The notes under the pieces are model-generated. The model searched no databases, was not told where the DNA came from, and saw nothing but the letters and a program-made list of their open reading frames with translations. DNA of 64,000 nucleotides from Gammaproteobacteria bacterium. Its GTDB lineage: Bacteria; Pseudomonadota; Gammaproteobacteria; Pseudomonadales; Ketobacteraceae. This document shows positions 45,191-54,698 of this stretch, piece after piece (position 1 is the stretch's first letter; every line of letters begins with the position of its first letter). Made by a program: the position numbers and the translations under genes. Location of the stretch: assembly GCA_013178375.1 (NCBI GenBank), contig JABLXQ010000003.1, positions 1 through 64,000 of the forward strand, given 5' to 3'.

Positions 45191-47641
45191 ATGAATTCGT
45201 CCTTGTCACAGCAAAACCTGCACGCGGGCAATGGTTCACCGTATTACGTCTTCATTGCTGACCGGCGTCAGCAACGCATCTTCTGTTCCAATCTGGCCTC
45301 ACCCTCCACGCTGCTCAAACACGAAAGTCTCGAAGCCGATCTGTACCAGGCCTACCTGCACAGTCCCGCCACTTCGCTGCTGCAATTCCGCAGCATCAAG
45401 GAAGATCTGCTGGACGTGATCAACAAGGCCGATGAATCCTGCGAAAGCCACCTGTTCCGTTTCAAGGACGAAAGCGGCTACTGGCGTTTCGGCTGGGTCA
45501 GCAGCGCGTCGATGCGCGGTGGCGTGGCGGCGGACCAGGACTATCTCTGTGGCATGATTTCGCTGGCACAGAACAGCGCCGTCAGCACACCGGAACAGCA
45601 GATAGGTTCGCGCCTGGTGTGGATGACCGATCGCAACCTGCGCCTGACCCATGTGTGCCAGGAATGCCGTACACTGGGCTTCGATGCCGCTTCGCTGCTG
45701 GAAAACGGCGAGCTGGGATTCTTGCCGCAGGAATCCCGTGATTTTTTTGCATCGCTGGCGTTCGGCGAATTCGGCCTGGGCGACAGCGACGCCGACAGTT
45801 GCAGCATGCCGGACACCCGGGTAGTGCGACAGCCTCTGTGCTCGGTGGACGGTACGTCGATTTCCGCCACCATCCAGTTCTCGCTGTTGTTCGACGAAAA
45901 CGGGGCGGTGACGGGCGCGCTGGGCATCGCCGATTTCATGCCCAGCCGCGAACTGCTGGAAAGCGAACGGCAATTATTTTCCGCGATTTTCGAGTCGATC
46001 TCGGAAGGTATTTTCGTCACCGATCGCAACGGTTACATCTTGCGGGCGAACCCCGCATTCTATGAAGTCACCGGCTACGCGCCGCAGCAGATTCTCGGCG
46101 TTCACTGTGGCCATCTGTGGAAGCATTCTCACGGCCCGGAACTGTTCCGCCGCATCCGTCAGGCACTCACCCGCGATCGTAGCTGGCGCGAAGAAACGGT
46201 TTACACGCGTGCCAATGGCGAAACCCGGCCGGCCCTGGTCAGTTTCAACCAGACCCACAATCTCAAGCATGAAGTGCAGCACTATGTGGGCGTGTTGATG
46301 GACATCGCCGACAAGAAACAGAACGAACGCAAGATTCACCGCCTGGCGTTTTACGATTCCCTTACCGAGGTGCCCAATCGCCGTCTGTTCAACGAACGGC
46401 TGGAAGAAGCGGTGGTCAACGCGGAAACCGGTGGCACGGTACTGGCGGTGCTGTTTCTGGATCTGGACCGCTTCAAGCCGGTGAATGATTCCCTCGGCCA
46501 CAGCGCGGGCGACCAGTTGCTGAAGGGCGTGGCGCGGCGGCTGCTGTATTGTCTGGGGGAGGGCGACACGGTGGCGCGCATGGGGGGCGACGAGTTTGCC
46601 ATCATCCTGCGGGATCTCTCGGTCGAGCTGGCGGAGCAGTCTGCAATCAAGATGTCATCGCGGGTACTGGCGCAGTTTTTCTCGCCGTTCATGATCGCCA
46701 GTCGCGAGGTGTTCACGTCCTGCAGCATTGGCATTGCGCTGTATCCCCATCACGGCCGTTCAGCGGAGGTGCTGCTGCGCAGCGCCGACACCGCGATGTA
46801 TGCCGCCAAGCGCGCGGGCAAGAACAACTACCAGTTCTTCGACGAGATCATGAACAAGCGGGCCATGGACCGCCTGATCATGGAAAACGCCATGCGCAAG
46901 GCGCTGGTGAACGAGGATTTCGAACTCTATTTCCAGCCCCAGTACAGCGTGCCCAACGGCGTGATGACCGGCGTGGAAGTGCTGCTGCGCTGGGATCATC
47001 CGCAATTCGGCAATGTGAAGCCGCTGGAATTCATCAACCTGGCGGAACGCACCGACCTGATCATTCCGCTGGGTGAATGGGTGTTCCAGCAGGTGTGCGA
47101 GAAGATGTCTCTCTGGTACCAGCAGGGCATCCGGCTGGGGCGGGTGAGCGTGAACGTGTCCGCCAACCAATTCAAGCGCAAGGATTTTGCCGAGTGGGTG
47201 CTGTTCCAGGTGCAGCGTTACAGCGTAGACCCTGCGCAGCTGGAAATCGAAATCACCGAAAGCGCGCTGATGGAGGATGTGGAGCACAGCCTGACCGTGC
47301 TGACGGCATTGCGGCGGGCGCATATCCGCATCGCCATCGACGATTTCGGCACGGGTTATTCGTCGCTGAGTTACTTGCGTCGCTTTCCGATCAGCACATT
47401 GAAAATTGACAAGGTGTTCATCGACGATATCGCGACGGATCGCGGTACCCTGGAACTGACCCAGACGGTGATTGCGATTGCAAAAAGTCTGAAGCTGGGC
47501 GTGATCGCGGAAGGTGTGGAGACCTGGGATCAATTCCGTCTGTTGAGCCAGCACGGCTGCGACGAAGTGCAGGGCTTTTACATGAGCCGCGCGCTGTCGG
47601 AGACTGCACTGCTGGAACTGGTGGCGTGCGAGCAGGGCTGA
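45191..47641 (+). CDS. PAS-GGDEF-EAL cyclic-di-GMP signalling protein
   Basis: An 816-residue soluble protein (ATG at 45191; an upstream GTG at 45173 is possible). The first 250 or so residues form an unrecognised sensor region. A PAS domain follows at about 265-380 (FESISEGIFVTDRNGYILRAN). The GGDEF domain has an intact active motif at 465-469 (MGGDEF) but no RxxD inhibitory site (GEGD instead). The EAL domain has EVL at 596-598 in place of EAL, with DDFGTGYSSL and downstream catalytic residues intact. It could make and break c-di-GMP. No membrane helix is seen. Confidence 0.92.
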   Translation: MNSSLSQQNLHAGNGSPYYVFIADRRQQRIFCSNLASPSTLLKHESLEADLYQAYLHSPATSLLQFRSIKEDLLDVINKADESCESHLFRFKDESGYWRFGWVSSASMRGGVAADQDYLCGMISLAQNSAVSTPEQQIGSRLVWMTDRNLRLTHVCQECRTLGFDAASLLENGELGFLPQESRDFFASLAFGEFGLGDSDADSCSMPDTRVVRQPLCSVDGTSISATIQFSLLFDENGAVTGALGIADFMPSRELLESERQLFSAIFESISEGIFVTDRNGYILRANPAFYEVTGYAPQQILGVHCGHLWKHSHGPELFRRIRQALTRDRSWREETVYTRANGETRPALVSFNQTHNLKHEVQHYVGVLMDIADKKQNERKIHRLAFYDSLTEVPNRRLFNERLEEAVVNAETGGTVLAVLFLDLDRFKPVNDSLGHSAGDQLLKGVARRLLYCLGEGDTVARMGGDEFAIILRDLSVELAEQSAIKMSSRVLAQFFSPFMIASREVFTSCSIGIALYPHHGRSAEVLLRSADTAMYAAKRAGKNNYQFFDEIMNKRAMDRLIMENAMRKALVNEDFELYFQPQYSVPNGVMTGVEVLLRWDHPQFGNVKPLEFINLAERTDLIIPLGEWVFQQVCEKMSLWYQQGIRLGRVSVNVSANQFKRKDFAEWVLFQVQRYSVDPAQLEIEITESALMEDVEHSLTVLTALRRAHIRIAIDDFGTGYSSLSYLRRFPISTLKIDKVFIDDIATDRGTLELTQTVIAIAKSLKLGVIAEGVETWDQFRLLSQHGCDEVQGFYMSRALSETALLELVACEQG

Positions 47642-47672
47642 ATGTTGCAGTCAGTAGTGTCCCAATAGCCGG

Positions 47673-48428
47673 CTAGCCAATCAGCGCCTGCCCGCCATCC
47701 ACGCCAATGCTTTGCCCGTTGATGTAGGACGATTCCGGACAGCAGAGTAGTACCACAAACCGCCCGATATCCTGTTCACAATCCCCCACCCGTCGTTGCG
47801 GAATCGTTTTCACGAATGCCGCCGCTTCGGCCGGATTTTTTTCCATCCAGCCTTCCAGCCCCGGTGATTTTGCGTGGGGCAGAATGGCGTTGCAGCGGAT
47901 ATTGTCCGCGCCCCATTCGCAGGCGGCGGCGCGGGTGAGGGAGCGGATCGCCTCTTTCACCGCAGCGTAGGCGCCGTAGCGGCTCATGTCCCAGCGCTTC
48001 GCGGCCGAGGAACCAACGTTGATGATGCAGCCATCGCCTTTCAGATAGGGATGGCAGAGTTTCATCAGGCGGAAGGTGGCCAGCGGGCCGGATTCCCAGC
48101 CAGCGTTGAAGGCAGCATCGGTAACGTCCAGCAGAGCGCCCAGCGGCACTTCCTGCGCGTTGTTCACCAGAATGTTCAGCCCGCCGAAATGCGTTACCAC
48201 CGTGTCGACACAGACGCGCAACGATTCCGGTTCTTTCACGTTGCACTGTACCGGCAGTGCTTCGCCACCCCGGCGCCGGATTTCAGCGCAGGTGCTTTCC
48301 AGTTTCTGCAGTGTGCGTCCGGTCACGGCGATGCGCGCGCCTTCAGCCGCAAGTGCATACGCAATGCCCTGACCCACACCCTGGCCGGCGCCGGTCACCA
48401 GTGCGATTTTGCCGTTTAGTCTGCCCAT
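47673..48428 (-). CDS. SDR-family oxidoreductase
   Basis: A 251-residue classical SDR. The cofactor motif TGAGQGVGQGIA starts at about residue 12, NNAQ (in place of the usual NNAG) at about 88, and the catalytic YAAVK at about 155. It ends in the typical GQSIGVDGGQALIG. It lies 27 bp downstream of an NTF2-like gene on the same strand, so both probably act in one catabolic route such as steroid or aromatic metabolism (inference). Confidence 0.88.
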   Translation of the reverse strand: MGRLNGKIALVTGAGQGVGQGIAYALAAEGARIAVTGRTLQKLESTCAEIRRRGGEALPVQCNVKEPESLRVCVDTVVTHFGGLNILVNNAQEVPLGALLDVTDAAFNAGWESGPLATFRLMKLCHPYLKGDGCIINVGSSAAKRWDMSRYGAYAAVKEAIRSLTRAAACEWGADNIRCNAILPHAKSPGLEGWMEKNPAEAAAFVKTIPQRRVGDCEQDIGRFVVLLCCPESSYINGQSIGVDGGQALIG

Positions 48429-48455
48429 GTTGTTCGCTCCCCCTCCAAAAAATAA

Positions 48456-49046
48456 TCAGCGCTGGCCCCACTGCAACAGCGAGAAAAAAGCGTAGGACGG
48501 ATCATCCTGCCCCGGCTTGCCGATGCGCGATCCCGCAATCACCGGATGCTGCAGATCCACGATGGACGGGTTGTGCACATTGACCCAGTCCGCCACCACG
48601 GCGCGGTGGGAAAATTTCCACACCCCGTCGCGCTTTTCATATTGATCGAAGTAGCGCCCGCCGATCAGCAGATCGAAACTGCCCTCGGGGGTTTTCACCT
48701 TGTGGAACGCCAGCACATAGACTTCGCCCTCGGCCTTGCGCACGGCTGCGTCGGCAGCATCCAGTTTGATGTTCAGGGTGGTGACATTGTGGTGCAGGAT
48801 TTCCATCGGTTCCTGGATCGCCGGCAGCTGGTCGATGAAATCCATGGCCAGGCCCTGGAAGAAACCGCCGTGGTCGTCGCGGGCGTCCGGGTGATACAGG
48901 CTGCGCATCTTGGCGTAATCGTGGCGGTCGGCGGCGTTGCAGTAGGCGTGGACCAGTTCCTGGATGGCCTGCTTGTCCAGCAGGTCGATCAGCTGCGCGG
49001 TAAGGTCGCTGGGGATGTTGTTTTTGCTGTTGGTGACATTGCTCAT
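48456..49046 (-). CDS. NTF2/SnoaL-like protein
   Basis: A 196-residue protein of the NTF2-like superfamily. It contains KQAIQELVHAYCNAADRHDYAKMRSLYHPDARDDHGG, the pattern of SnoaL-type dehydratases and isomerases. These include ring-hydroxylating dioxygenase small subunits and bile-acid dehydratases. Its pairing with an SDR suggests a small-molecule, possibly steroid, pathway. The exact reaction is unknown. Confidence 0.82.
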   Translation of the reverse strand: MSNVTNSKNNIPSDLTAQLIDLLDKQAIQELVHAYCNAADRHDYAKMRSLYHPDARDDHGGFFQGLAMDFIDQLPAIQEPMEILHHNVTTLNIKLDAADAAVRKAEGEVYVLAFHKVKTPEGSFDLLIGGRYFDQYEKRDGVWKFSHRAVVADWVNVHNPSIVDLQHPVIAGSRIGKPGQDDPSYAFFSLLQWGQR

Positions 49047-49236
49047 CTAACCGTGCGCTCCGTCAAAGGGTTGTCCCTGTTGGCAGACTAAGATCCACGG
49101 GCAGGAGGAACAATCGTCCGAACTGACTATTGTTCCCGTCCGATGGTTGCCCCAGCCCGGTTGCCATGAAAAGCCCGACTGATTGGAGTAGCATCCTGCT
49201 CATCGCCCCCTGTTCAATTGCTGTGACGGAAGCACA

Positions 49237-51117
49237 ATGACGCCGCAAAAGCCCGACCCACTTCCCGGCCGCAACCCGCCGGGCAAGCCCGCCCCCGGCA
49301 AGCCAGTTCCCGTGTTCGACTGGCGGCCGCTGATCTTCACCCTGATCCTGTTCGTCTTTTACTACTATGCGAGTGCGCGCCAGCATCAGGCGCCGTCGGA
49401 GGTGCCTTATTCCACCTTCAAGCAGCAGCTGGTGAATGATCAGGTGGTCTCGGTGCAGATCAAGGGGCAGCAGGTGCAGGGGCGGTATCGCGATTCCGAG
49501 CGCAAGGAAGGCTTTGATTTTTCCACCCGGCTGCCACCGATCACTGACACCCGCCTGCTGGAGCAGATCGAAACCCATCAGGTGGAACTGGTGGCCCAGT
49601 CGGAAGAGTGGCCCTGGTGGGCCAACCTGCTGGTGAGCGTGCTGCCCTGGGTGCTGATCTTCGGCCTGTTCGCCTGGAGTAACCGCGCCCTGCAGAATCG
49701 CATGGGCGGTAGTGGGGCCGGCGGTCTGTTTGGCTTTTCCAAATCCCGGGCGCGGCTGTATGAAAATCTCGACCGCAAAATCAGTTTCGACGAAGTGGCG
49801 GGACTCGACAGTGCCAAGCATGACCTGCGTGAAGTGATCGAGTATCTGAAGAATCCTGACAAGTTCCGCCGTCTCGGTGCCGCGCTGCCCAAGGGCATTT
49901 TGATGATGGGACCGCCGGGCACGGGCAAGACGCTGCTGGCCAAAGCCACCGCCGCCGAAGCGGGCGTGCCGTTCTTCAGCATCAGCGGCTCGGAGTTCGT
50001 CGAGATGTTTGTCGGTGTCGGGGCAGGGCGCGTACGCAGCATGTTCCAGCAGGCCCGTGAAAAAGCACCGGCCCTGATTTTCATCGACGAGATCGATTCT
50101 GTGGGCCGCGTGCGTGGTACGGGCGTCGGCGGCGGCAATGACGAACGCGAACAGACCCTGAACCAGATCCTGGCGGAGATGGACGGCTTCGAGCCCACCG
50201 AACCCATCATCGTGCTGGCCGCCACCAACCGCCCCGATGTGCTCGATCCAGCGCTGCTGCGGCCAGGCCGCTTCGATCGCAAGATCACCCTGGATTTGCC
50301 GCAGAAAAAAGCGCGCTTGCAGATACTGCAGGTGCACACCCGCAAAAAGCCGGTGGCGCAGAATGTGGATCTGGAACAGCTGGCTGGCCGCACCATCGGC
50401 TTTTCCGGCGCGGATCTGGAAAATCTGGTGAACGAGGCGGCGCTGCATGCGGCCAACACCGACAAGGAACAGATCGAGCAGGTGGATTTCGAATACGCCC
50501 ACGACAAGATCATTCTGGGCTCGGAACGCCAGGACCTGCTCAACGACCGCGACAAGCAACGCATTGCCTACCACGAGGCCGGCCACGCGCTGCTGTCGCT
50601 GTTCCTGCCCAACGCCGACCCGCTCGCCAAGATCACCATCATTCCCCGTGGTCGCGCGCTGGGCGTGACCGAAACCATGCCGACGGAAGACCGTGTCAAC
50701 TACACCCAGGAATTTCTGGAGGATCGTCTGTGTGTCTTCATGGGTGGGCGCTGCTCGGAAAAGGTGGTGTACGGCAATGTCAGCTCTGGTGCCGCCGATG
50801 ATCTCAAGCAGTGCACGCGGCTGGCGCGGCGCATGATCACCCAGTGGGGCATGAGTGAAAAAATGGGTCCGGTGACCTTCCTGCAGCATGAGGAGCATCC
50901 GTTCCTGGGCATGGAAATGACGCAGCCGAAAGACTTCAGCGACGCCACCGCACGTTTGATTGACGAGGAAGTGGAAGCGATGGTGAAACGCAGTGAGACA
51001 AGGGCGCTGGATCTGTTGCAACAACACCGCGCTGATCTCGACAAGCTTGCAGCCGAGCTGGTCAGCCACGAAACCCTGGCGGTGGAGGAGGTGCGCCGGC
51101 TGCTGAATCTGGCCTGA
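49237..51117 (+). CDS. ftsH: ATP-dependent zinc metalloprotease FtsH (possibly a second paralogue)
   Basis: A 626-residue membrane AAA+ protease. A proline-rich N-terminus precedes two membrane helices (about 30-46 and 128-147). Walker A is GPPGTGKT at 225-232, Walker B IFIDEID, the second region of homology [20 protein letters not shown], and the zinc site HEAGH at 446-450. FtsH degrades membrane and regulatory proteins. A housekeeping ftsH normally lies beside rlmE and folP; none is here, and the proline-rich start and [12 protein letters not shown] variant suggest a paralogue. Confidence 0.93.
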   Translation: MTPQKPDPLPGRNPPGKPAPGKPVPVFDWRPLIFTLILFVFYYYASARQHQAPSEVPYSTFKQQLVNDQVVSVQIKGQQVQGRYRDSERKEGFDFSTRLPPITDTRLLEQIETHQVELVAQSEEWPWWANLLVSVLPWVLIFGLFAWSNRALQNRMGGSGAGGLFGFSKSRARLYENLDRKISFDEVAGLDSAKHDLREVIEYLKNPDKFRRLGAALPKGILMMGPPGTGKTLLAKATAAEAGVPFFSISGSEFVEMFVGVGAGRVRSMFQQAREKAPALIFIDEIDSVGRVRGTGVGGGNDEREQTLNQILAEMDGFEPTEPIIVLAATNRPDVLDPALLRPGRFDRKITLDLPQKKARLQILQVHTRKKPVAQNVDLEQLAGRTIGFSGADLENLVNEAALHAANTDKEQIEQVDFEYAHDKIILGSERQDLLNDRDKQRIAYHEAGHALLSLFLPNADPLAKITIIPRGRALGVTETMPTEDRVNYTQEFLEDRLCVFMGGRCSEKVVYGNVSSGAADDLKQCTRLARRMITQWGMSEKMGPVTFLQHEEHPFLGMEMTQPKDFSDATARLIDEEVEAMVKRSETRALDLLQQHRADLDKLAAELVSHETLAVEEVRRLLNLA

Positions 51118-51147
51118 TCGTTGCCCCCCGGCAACCCGTACCAGCCC

Positions 51148-51156
51148 TGCTACACT
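51148..51156 (+). promoter_or_regulatory. Extended -10 promoter before porin-like gene 1
   Basis: TGCTACACT has the extended -10 TGN and a TACACT box. It is conserved in both copies of the duplication. No good -35 is seen at standard spacing, so the call is tentative. Confidence 0.45.
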
Positions 51157-51199
51157 GATTTGAAAGGATGGGTGGGGTGTGACAGACGACGTGCGGATT

Positions 51200-52486
51200 A
51201 TGGTTTTTCTACGGCGAATGCATCGGGTTTTTCTCGTGCTGGCCGGGGTGCTGGCGGCGCCCCTCAGTTATGCCGATGACAGTGACCTGTCCGGCAGCCT
51301 GTTCCGTTTCAGCGGCTTCGCCTCACTGGGCGTCACCAAGGGCGGTAATGACATACTGGGTTTCCGCCGCGAACTGGACCGGGAAGGCCTTTACGATGGG
51401 GACTGGTCGATGTTGGCGGAGTCCTCCGTCGGGCTGCAACTGGACATCAATCCCTCCGGCGCGTGGGGCGGCACAATCCAGCTGCTGGGCAAGGATACCG
51501 TCGACGACAATTGGGGTGACGCGTTCAGCTGGGCCTTCCTGCGCTATCGTTTCAACCCCGACTGGACCCTGCGGGTAGGGCGCATCGGCATCGACCAGTA
51601 CATGCTGTCGGAATACCGCAGTGTTGGGTTCTCCTATTTGTGGAGCCGCCCGCCCATGGAATTCTACACACTGGCAGGATTCGAATACTTCGACGGATTG
51701 GACCTGGCCTGGACCACGCCCTTGGGCAGTGGCACCCTGATGGCCAAGCTGCAGGCAGGTCAAATCAGCAACACCTTCAAGGTGCAAGACAATGAGCTGG
51801 AGCTGAGGCTGAAGCCCATTTTTGGTGGCACCCTGCACTGGGAATCGGATCATTGGCAGGCCCGGATCAGCGCGTCGCGCCTGCGCTTTGACCAGCGTGA
51901 AGACTATTTTCCCGGTACGGAACCGCTGGCTGAGGCGCTGGGCAATCCGGCGCTTGCCCCGTTCTGGCCCCAGGCAGCCGCTTATTCCGATGATTTCCTA
52001 CTGGATGATCCCTACATTCATTATTTCTCAGCCGGTGCCGCCTATGACCACCATTCCTGGCAGGTGCAGCTGGAAGCCAATCATGTGGATTCCGACACGG
52101 AATTCTATCCGTCGGTGACGGGCAGCTACCTGAGTGTAGGGCGCCAGATGGGTACGATTACGCCCTTCGCGGTGGCGGCCTGGGCGGAAAGCCAGAATGA
52201 CCGCTTCATCGTGGAGCCACCGACCCTTTCCATGTTTCCGCCGCTGGATGTGGCCCTGACCACCCTGGCCGAAGCTTTGCAAGCGTCTCGCGATCTGGGT
52301 CCGATCGAACAGCACACGCTGTCGCTGGGCCTGCGCTGGGACATCCGCTACGACATCGCATTGAAAGCCCAGTGGGACCATTCCTGGGTACACGCTTATG
52401 GCGCCGGTTTGTGGGAGCAAAAAGCGGCACCCACGGAAGATATGGAATTGAACACATTTTCCATCAACCTGAACTGCATATTCTGA
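51200..52486 (+). CDS. Porin-like outer-membrane protein, copy 1
   Basis: A 428-residue secreted beta-rich protein. The ATG at 51200 matches the start of copy 2; an upstream GTG (51179) is not conserved. A signal peptide ends near PLSYADD. The mature chain alternates polar and hydrophobic residues and ends in Phe (NTFSINLNCIF), as barrel proteins do. Visible pieces are FSGFASLGVTKGGND and LRVGRIGIDQYMLSEYRSVGF, the latter resembling porin-type strands. I recognise no named family. It overlaps the next gene by TGATG. Confidence 0.75.
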   Translation: MVFLRRMHRVFLVLAGVLAAPLSYADDSDLSGSLFRFSGFASLGVTKGGNDILGFRRELDREGLYDGDWSMLAESSVGLQLDINPSGAWGGTIQLLGKDTVDDNWGDAFSWAFLRYRFNPDWTLRVGRIGIDQYMLSEYRSVGFSYLWSRPPMEFYTLAGFEYFDGLDLAWTTPLGSGTLMAKLQAGQISNTFKVQDNELELRLKPIFGGTLHWESDHWQARISASRLRFDQREDYFPGTEPLAEALGNPALAPFWPQAAAYSDDFLLDDPYIHYFSAGAAYDHHSWQVQLEANHVDSDTEFYPSVTGSYLSVGRQMGTITPFAVAAWAESQNDRFIVEPPTLSMFPPLDVALTTLAEALQASRDLGPIEQHTLSLGLRWDIRYDIALKAQWDHSWVHAYGAGLWEQKAAPTEDMELNTFSINLNCIF

Positions 52487-52911
52487 TGCTGCGGCTACTT
52501 AGGATGCTGACATTGTTGCTCGGAATCGCACTGGTATGCAGCGCCAGGGCCGAGACCGTGGTTGTGGTGAACAAGGACAGCCCCGTAGACAGTTTCGGCC
52601 GTCGTGAACTGGTGGACCTGTACATGGGGAGGACGCAGCATTTTCCCGACGGCAGCCTGGTATTGCGCCTGGATCTGCCGCCGGATTCGCAGGCCCGCAA
52701 CGATTTCTATCGTGGCCTGGTCAACAAGAGCGTGGCGGAAGTCAATGCGTACTGGGCCAAGCTGTTGTTTACCGGCCGCGCATCACCACCCCAGGTGATA
52801 TCCAACAGCGCGAATGTGCTGAAGGCGGTCCGCGAAAACAAAAATGCCATCGGCTATCTGGACAGCAAGGACGTCGATAAAAGTGTGAAGGTTGTGTCGC
52901 GCGTCGATTGA
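52486..52911 (+). CDS. Small PstS-like periplasmic protein, copy 1
   Basis: A 141-residue secreted protein (signal peptide to CSARAE). VDSFGRRELVDLYMGRTQHFPDG, FYRGLVNKSVAEVNAYWAKLLFTGR and ENKNAIGYLD match the phosphate-binding-protein-like (PBP) family, shortened to half the usual length. Such small members are often encoded beside outer-membrane proteins and signalling proteins. The start overlaps the porin-like stop (TGATG). Ligand binding is possible but unproven. Confidence 0.82.
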   Translation: MLRLLRMLTLLLGIALVCSARAETVVVVNKDSPVDSFGRRELVDLYMGRTQHFPDGSLVLRLDLPPDSQARNDFYRGLVNKSVAEVNAYWAKLLFTGRASPPQVISNSANVLKAVRENKNAIGYLDSKDVDKSVKVVSRVD

Positions 52912-52937
52912 TGCCCGCCAGTCGCTTCCACCAGCCC

Positions 52938-52946
52938 TGCTACACT
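52938..52946 (+). promoter_or_regulatory. Extended -10 promoter before porin-like gene 2
   Basis: The same TGCTACACT block as in copy 1, at the matching distance from the start codon. Conservation between copies is the main support. Confidence 0.4.
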
Positions 52947-52989
52947 GATTTATAAGGATTAGTGGGATTGAACAGACGGCGTGCGGCTT

Positions 52990-54273
52990 ATGGCTTTTCT
53001 ACGGCGAATTCATCGGGTTATATTTCTGCTGGCGTGGGTGCTGGTGGCGCCCTTCAGCCATGCCGATGAAAGTGACCTGTCCGGCATGTTCCGTTTCAGC
53101 GGCTTCGCCACCCTGGGCGCCACCAAGGGTGGTAATGAAATCCTGGGTTTCCGCCGCGAGCTGGACCGCGAAGGCCTGTACGACGGCGACTGGTCCATGC
53201 TGGCCGAGTCTTCAGTCGGGCTGCAACTGGACATCAATCCCACCGGGAAGTGGGGGGGTACGCTCCAGCTATTGGGCAAGGATACCGTCGACGACAGCTG
53301 GAGTGACGCGGTCAGCTGGGCCTTCCTGCGCTATCGTTTCAACCCCGACTGGACCCTGCGGGTAGGGCGCATCGGTATCGACCAGTACATGTTGTCGGAA
53401 TACCGCAGCGTGGGGTTCTCCTATGTGTGGATCCGCCCGCCCATGGAATTCTACACACTGGCAGGGTTCGATTTCTTCGACGGGATGGATCTGGCCTGGA
53501 CCACACCCCTGGGCAGCGGCACCCTGATGGCCAAGCTGCAGGCAGGGCAAATTGGCAACACCTACGAGGTGGAAGGCAACGAACTGGAGCTGAGGCTGAA
53601 GCCCATTTTTGGTGGCACCCTGCACTGGGAATCGGATCATTGGCTAGCCCGGATCAGTGCGTCGCGCCTGCGCTTTGACCAGCGTGAAGACTATTTTCCC
53701 GGTACTCAACTGCTGGCCGAGGCGCTGGGCAATCCGGCGCTTGCCCCGTTCTGGCCTCAGGCAGCCGCCTATTCCGACGATTTCCTACTGGATGATCCCT
53801 ACGTTCATTATCTATCGGCCGGCGTCGCCTATGACAAGCATTCCTGGCAGGTGCAGCTGGAAGCCAACCATGTGGATTCCGACACGGAATACTATCCGTC
53901 GGTGACGGGCAGCTACCTGAGTGTGGGGCGCCAGATTGGCACGGTTACGCCTTTTGTTCTGGCGGCCTGGGCACAAAGCCAGAATGACCGCTTCATTGTG
54001 GAGCCACCGGCTCTTTCAATGTATCCGCCACTGGATGCCGCGCTCACCGCCCTGGCTGAGGGCTTGCAAACGGCCCGCGATCAGGGTCCGATCGAACAGC
54101 ATACGCTGTCGCTGGGCATGCGCTGGGACGTTCGCTACGACATCGCGCTGAAAGCCCAGTGGGACCATTCCTGGGTACACGCGTATGGTGCCGGTTTGTG
54201 GGAGCAAAAAGAGACACTCACGGAAGATACGGAATTGAACACGTTTTCCCTCAACCTGAACTGCATATTCTGA
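52990..54273 (+). CDS. Porin-like outer-membrane protein, copy 2
   Basis: A 427-residue paralogue of the preceding porin-like protein, with the ATG at 52990. The signal peptide ends near PFSHADE. The mature chains are near identical over long runs (for example GTLMAKLQAGQI and PIFGGTLHWESDHW), with substitutions clustered in short loops. It ends NTFSLNLNCIF. It overlaps the second PstS-like gene by TGATG. Confidence 0.75.
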   Translation: MAFLRRIHRVIFLLAWVLVAPFSHADESDLSGMFRFSGFATLGATKGGNEILGFRRELDREGLYDGDWSMLAESSVGLQLDINPTGKWGGTLQLLGKDTVDDSWSDAVSWAFLRYRFNPDWTLRVGRIGIDQYMLSEYRSVGFSYVWIRPPMEFYTLAGFDFFDGMDLAWTTPLGSGTLMAKLQAGQIGNTYEVEGNELELRLKPIFGGTLHWESDHWLARISASRLRFDQREDYFPGTQLLAEALGNPALAPFWPQAAAYSDDFLLDDPYVHYLSAGVAYDKHSWQVQLEANHVDSDTEYYPSVTGSYLSVGRQIGTVTPFVLAAWAQSQNDRFIVEPPALSMYPPLDAALTALAEGLQTARDQGPIEQHTLSLGMRWDVRYDIALKAQWDHSWVHAYGAGLWEQKETLTEDTELNTFSLNLNCIF

Positions 54274-54698
54274 TGCTGCGGCTACCAAAGATACTCACAT
54301 TGCTGCTCGGAATCGTACTGGTGTGCAGCGCCAGGGCCGAGATCGTGGTGGTGGTGAACCTGGACAGTTCTGTGGACAGTTTCAGCCGTCGCGAACTGGT
54401 GGACCTGTACATGGGCCGGACACAACATTTCCCCGACGGCAGCCTGGTGCTGCGCCTGGATCTGCCGCCGGATTCCCAGGCACGCAGCGATTTTTATCGT
54501 GGCCTGGTCAATAAAAGCGTGGCGGAAGTCAACGCGTATTGGGCCAAGCTGTTATTTACCGGGCGCGCATCGCCACCCCAGGTGATATCCAACAGCGTGA
54601 ATGTGCTGAAGGCGGTCCGCGAAAACAAAAATGCCATCGGCTATCTGGACAGCAAGGATGTCGATAAAAGCGTAAAGGTTGTGTCCCGTGTCGATTGA
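54273..54698 (+). CDS. Small PstS-like periplasmic protein, copy 2
   Basis: A 141-residue paralogue of the first PstS-like protein, about 93% identical by eye. The signal peptide ends CSARAE. Its stop codon overlaps the GTG start of the diguanylate cyclase by 11 bp, so translation is coupled. This tie suggests that it is the periplasmic partner of the cyclase. Confidence 0.82.
   Translation: MLRLPKILTLLLGIVLVCSARAEIVVVVNLDSSVDSFSRRELVDLYMGRTQHFPDGSLVLRLDLPPDSQARSDFYRGLVNKSVAEVNAYWAKLLFTGRASPPQVISNSVNVLKAVRENKNAIGYLDSKDVDKSVKVVSRVD

Larger units (their letters stand above)
51140..52911 (+). repeat. Tandem duplication, copy 1 (porin-like plus PstS-like genes)
   Basis: The stretch from CCAGCCCTGCTACACTGATT to the end of the PstS-like gene recurs at 52,930-54,698. 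Offset is 1,790 bp at the left and 1,787 bp at the right end. Most of the sequence is near identical, including the promoter-like block and the TGATG junction. The copies have drifted most in the signal-peptide regions. Confidence 0.92.
52930..54698 (+). repeat. Tandem duplication, copy 2 (porin-like plus PstS-like genes)
   Basis: Second copy of the unit at 51,140-52,911. The PstS-like proteins differ at about 10 of 141 residues, eight of them in the first 38. Copy 2 continues by a short overlap into the diguanylate cyclase gene, whereas copy 1 is followed directly by copy 2. Confidence 0.92.

Noticed and set aside
49063-51069. A 668-residue open frame on the minus strand opposite ftsH
   Set aside because: It covers a clear FtsH gene with all catalytic motifs and is longer only because of codon bias.
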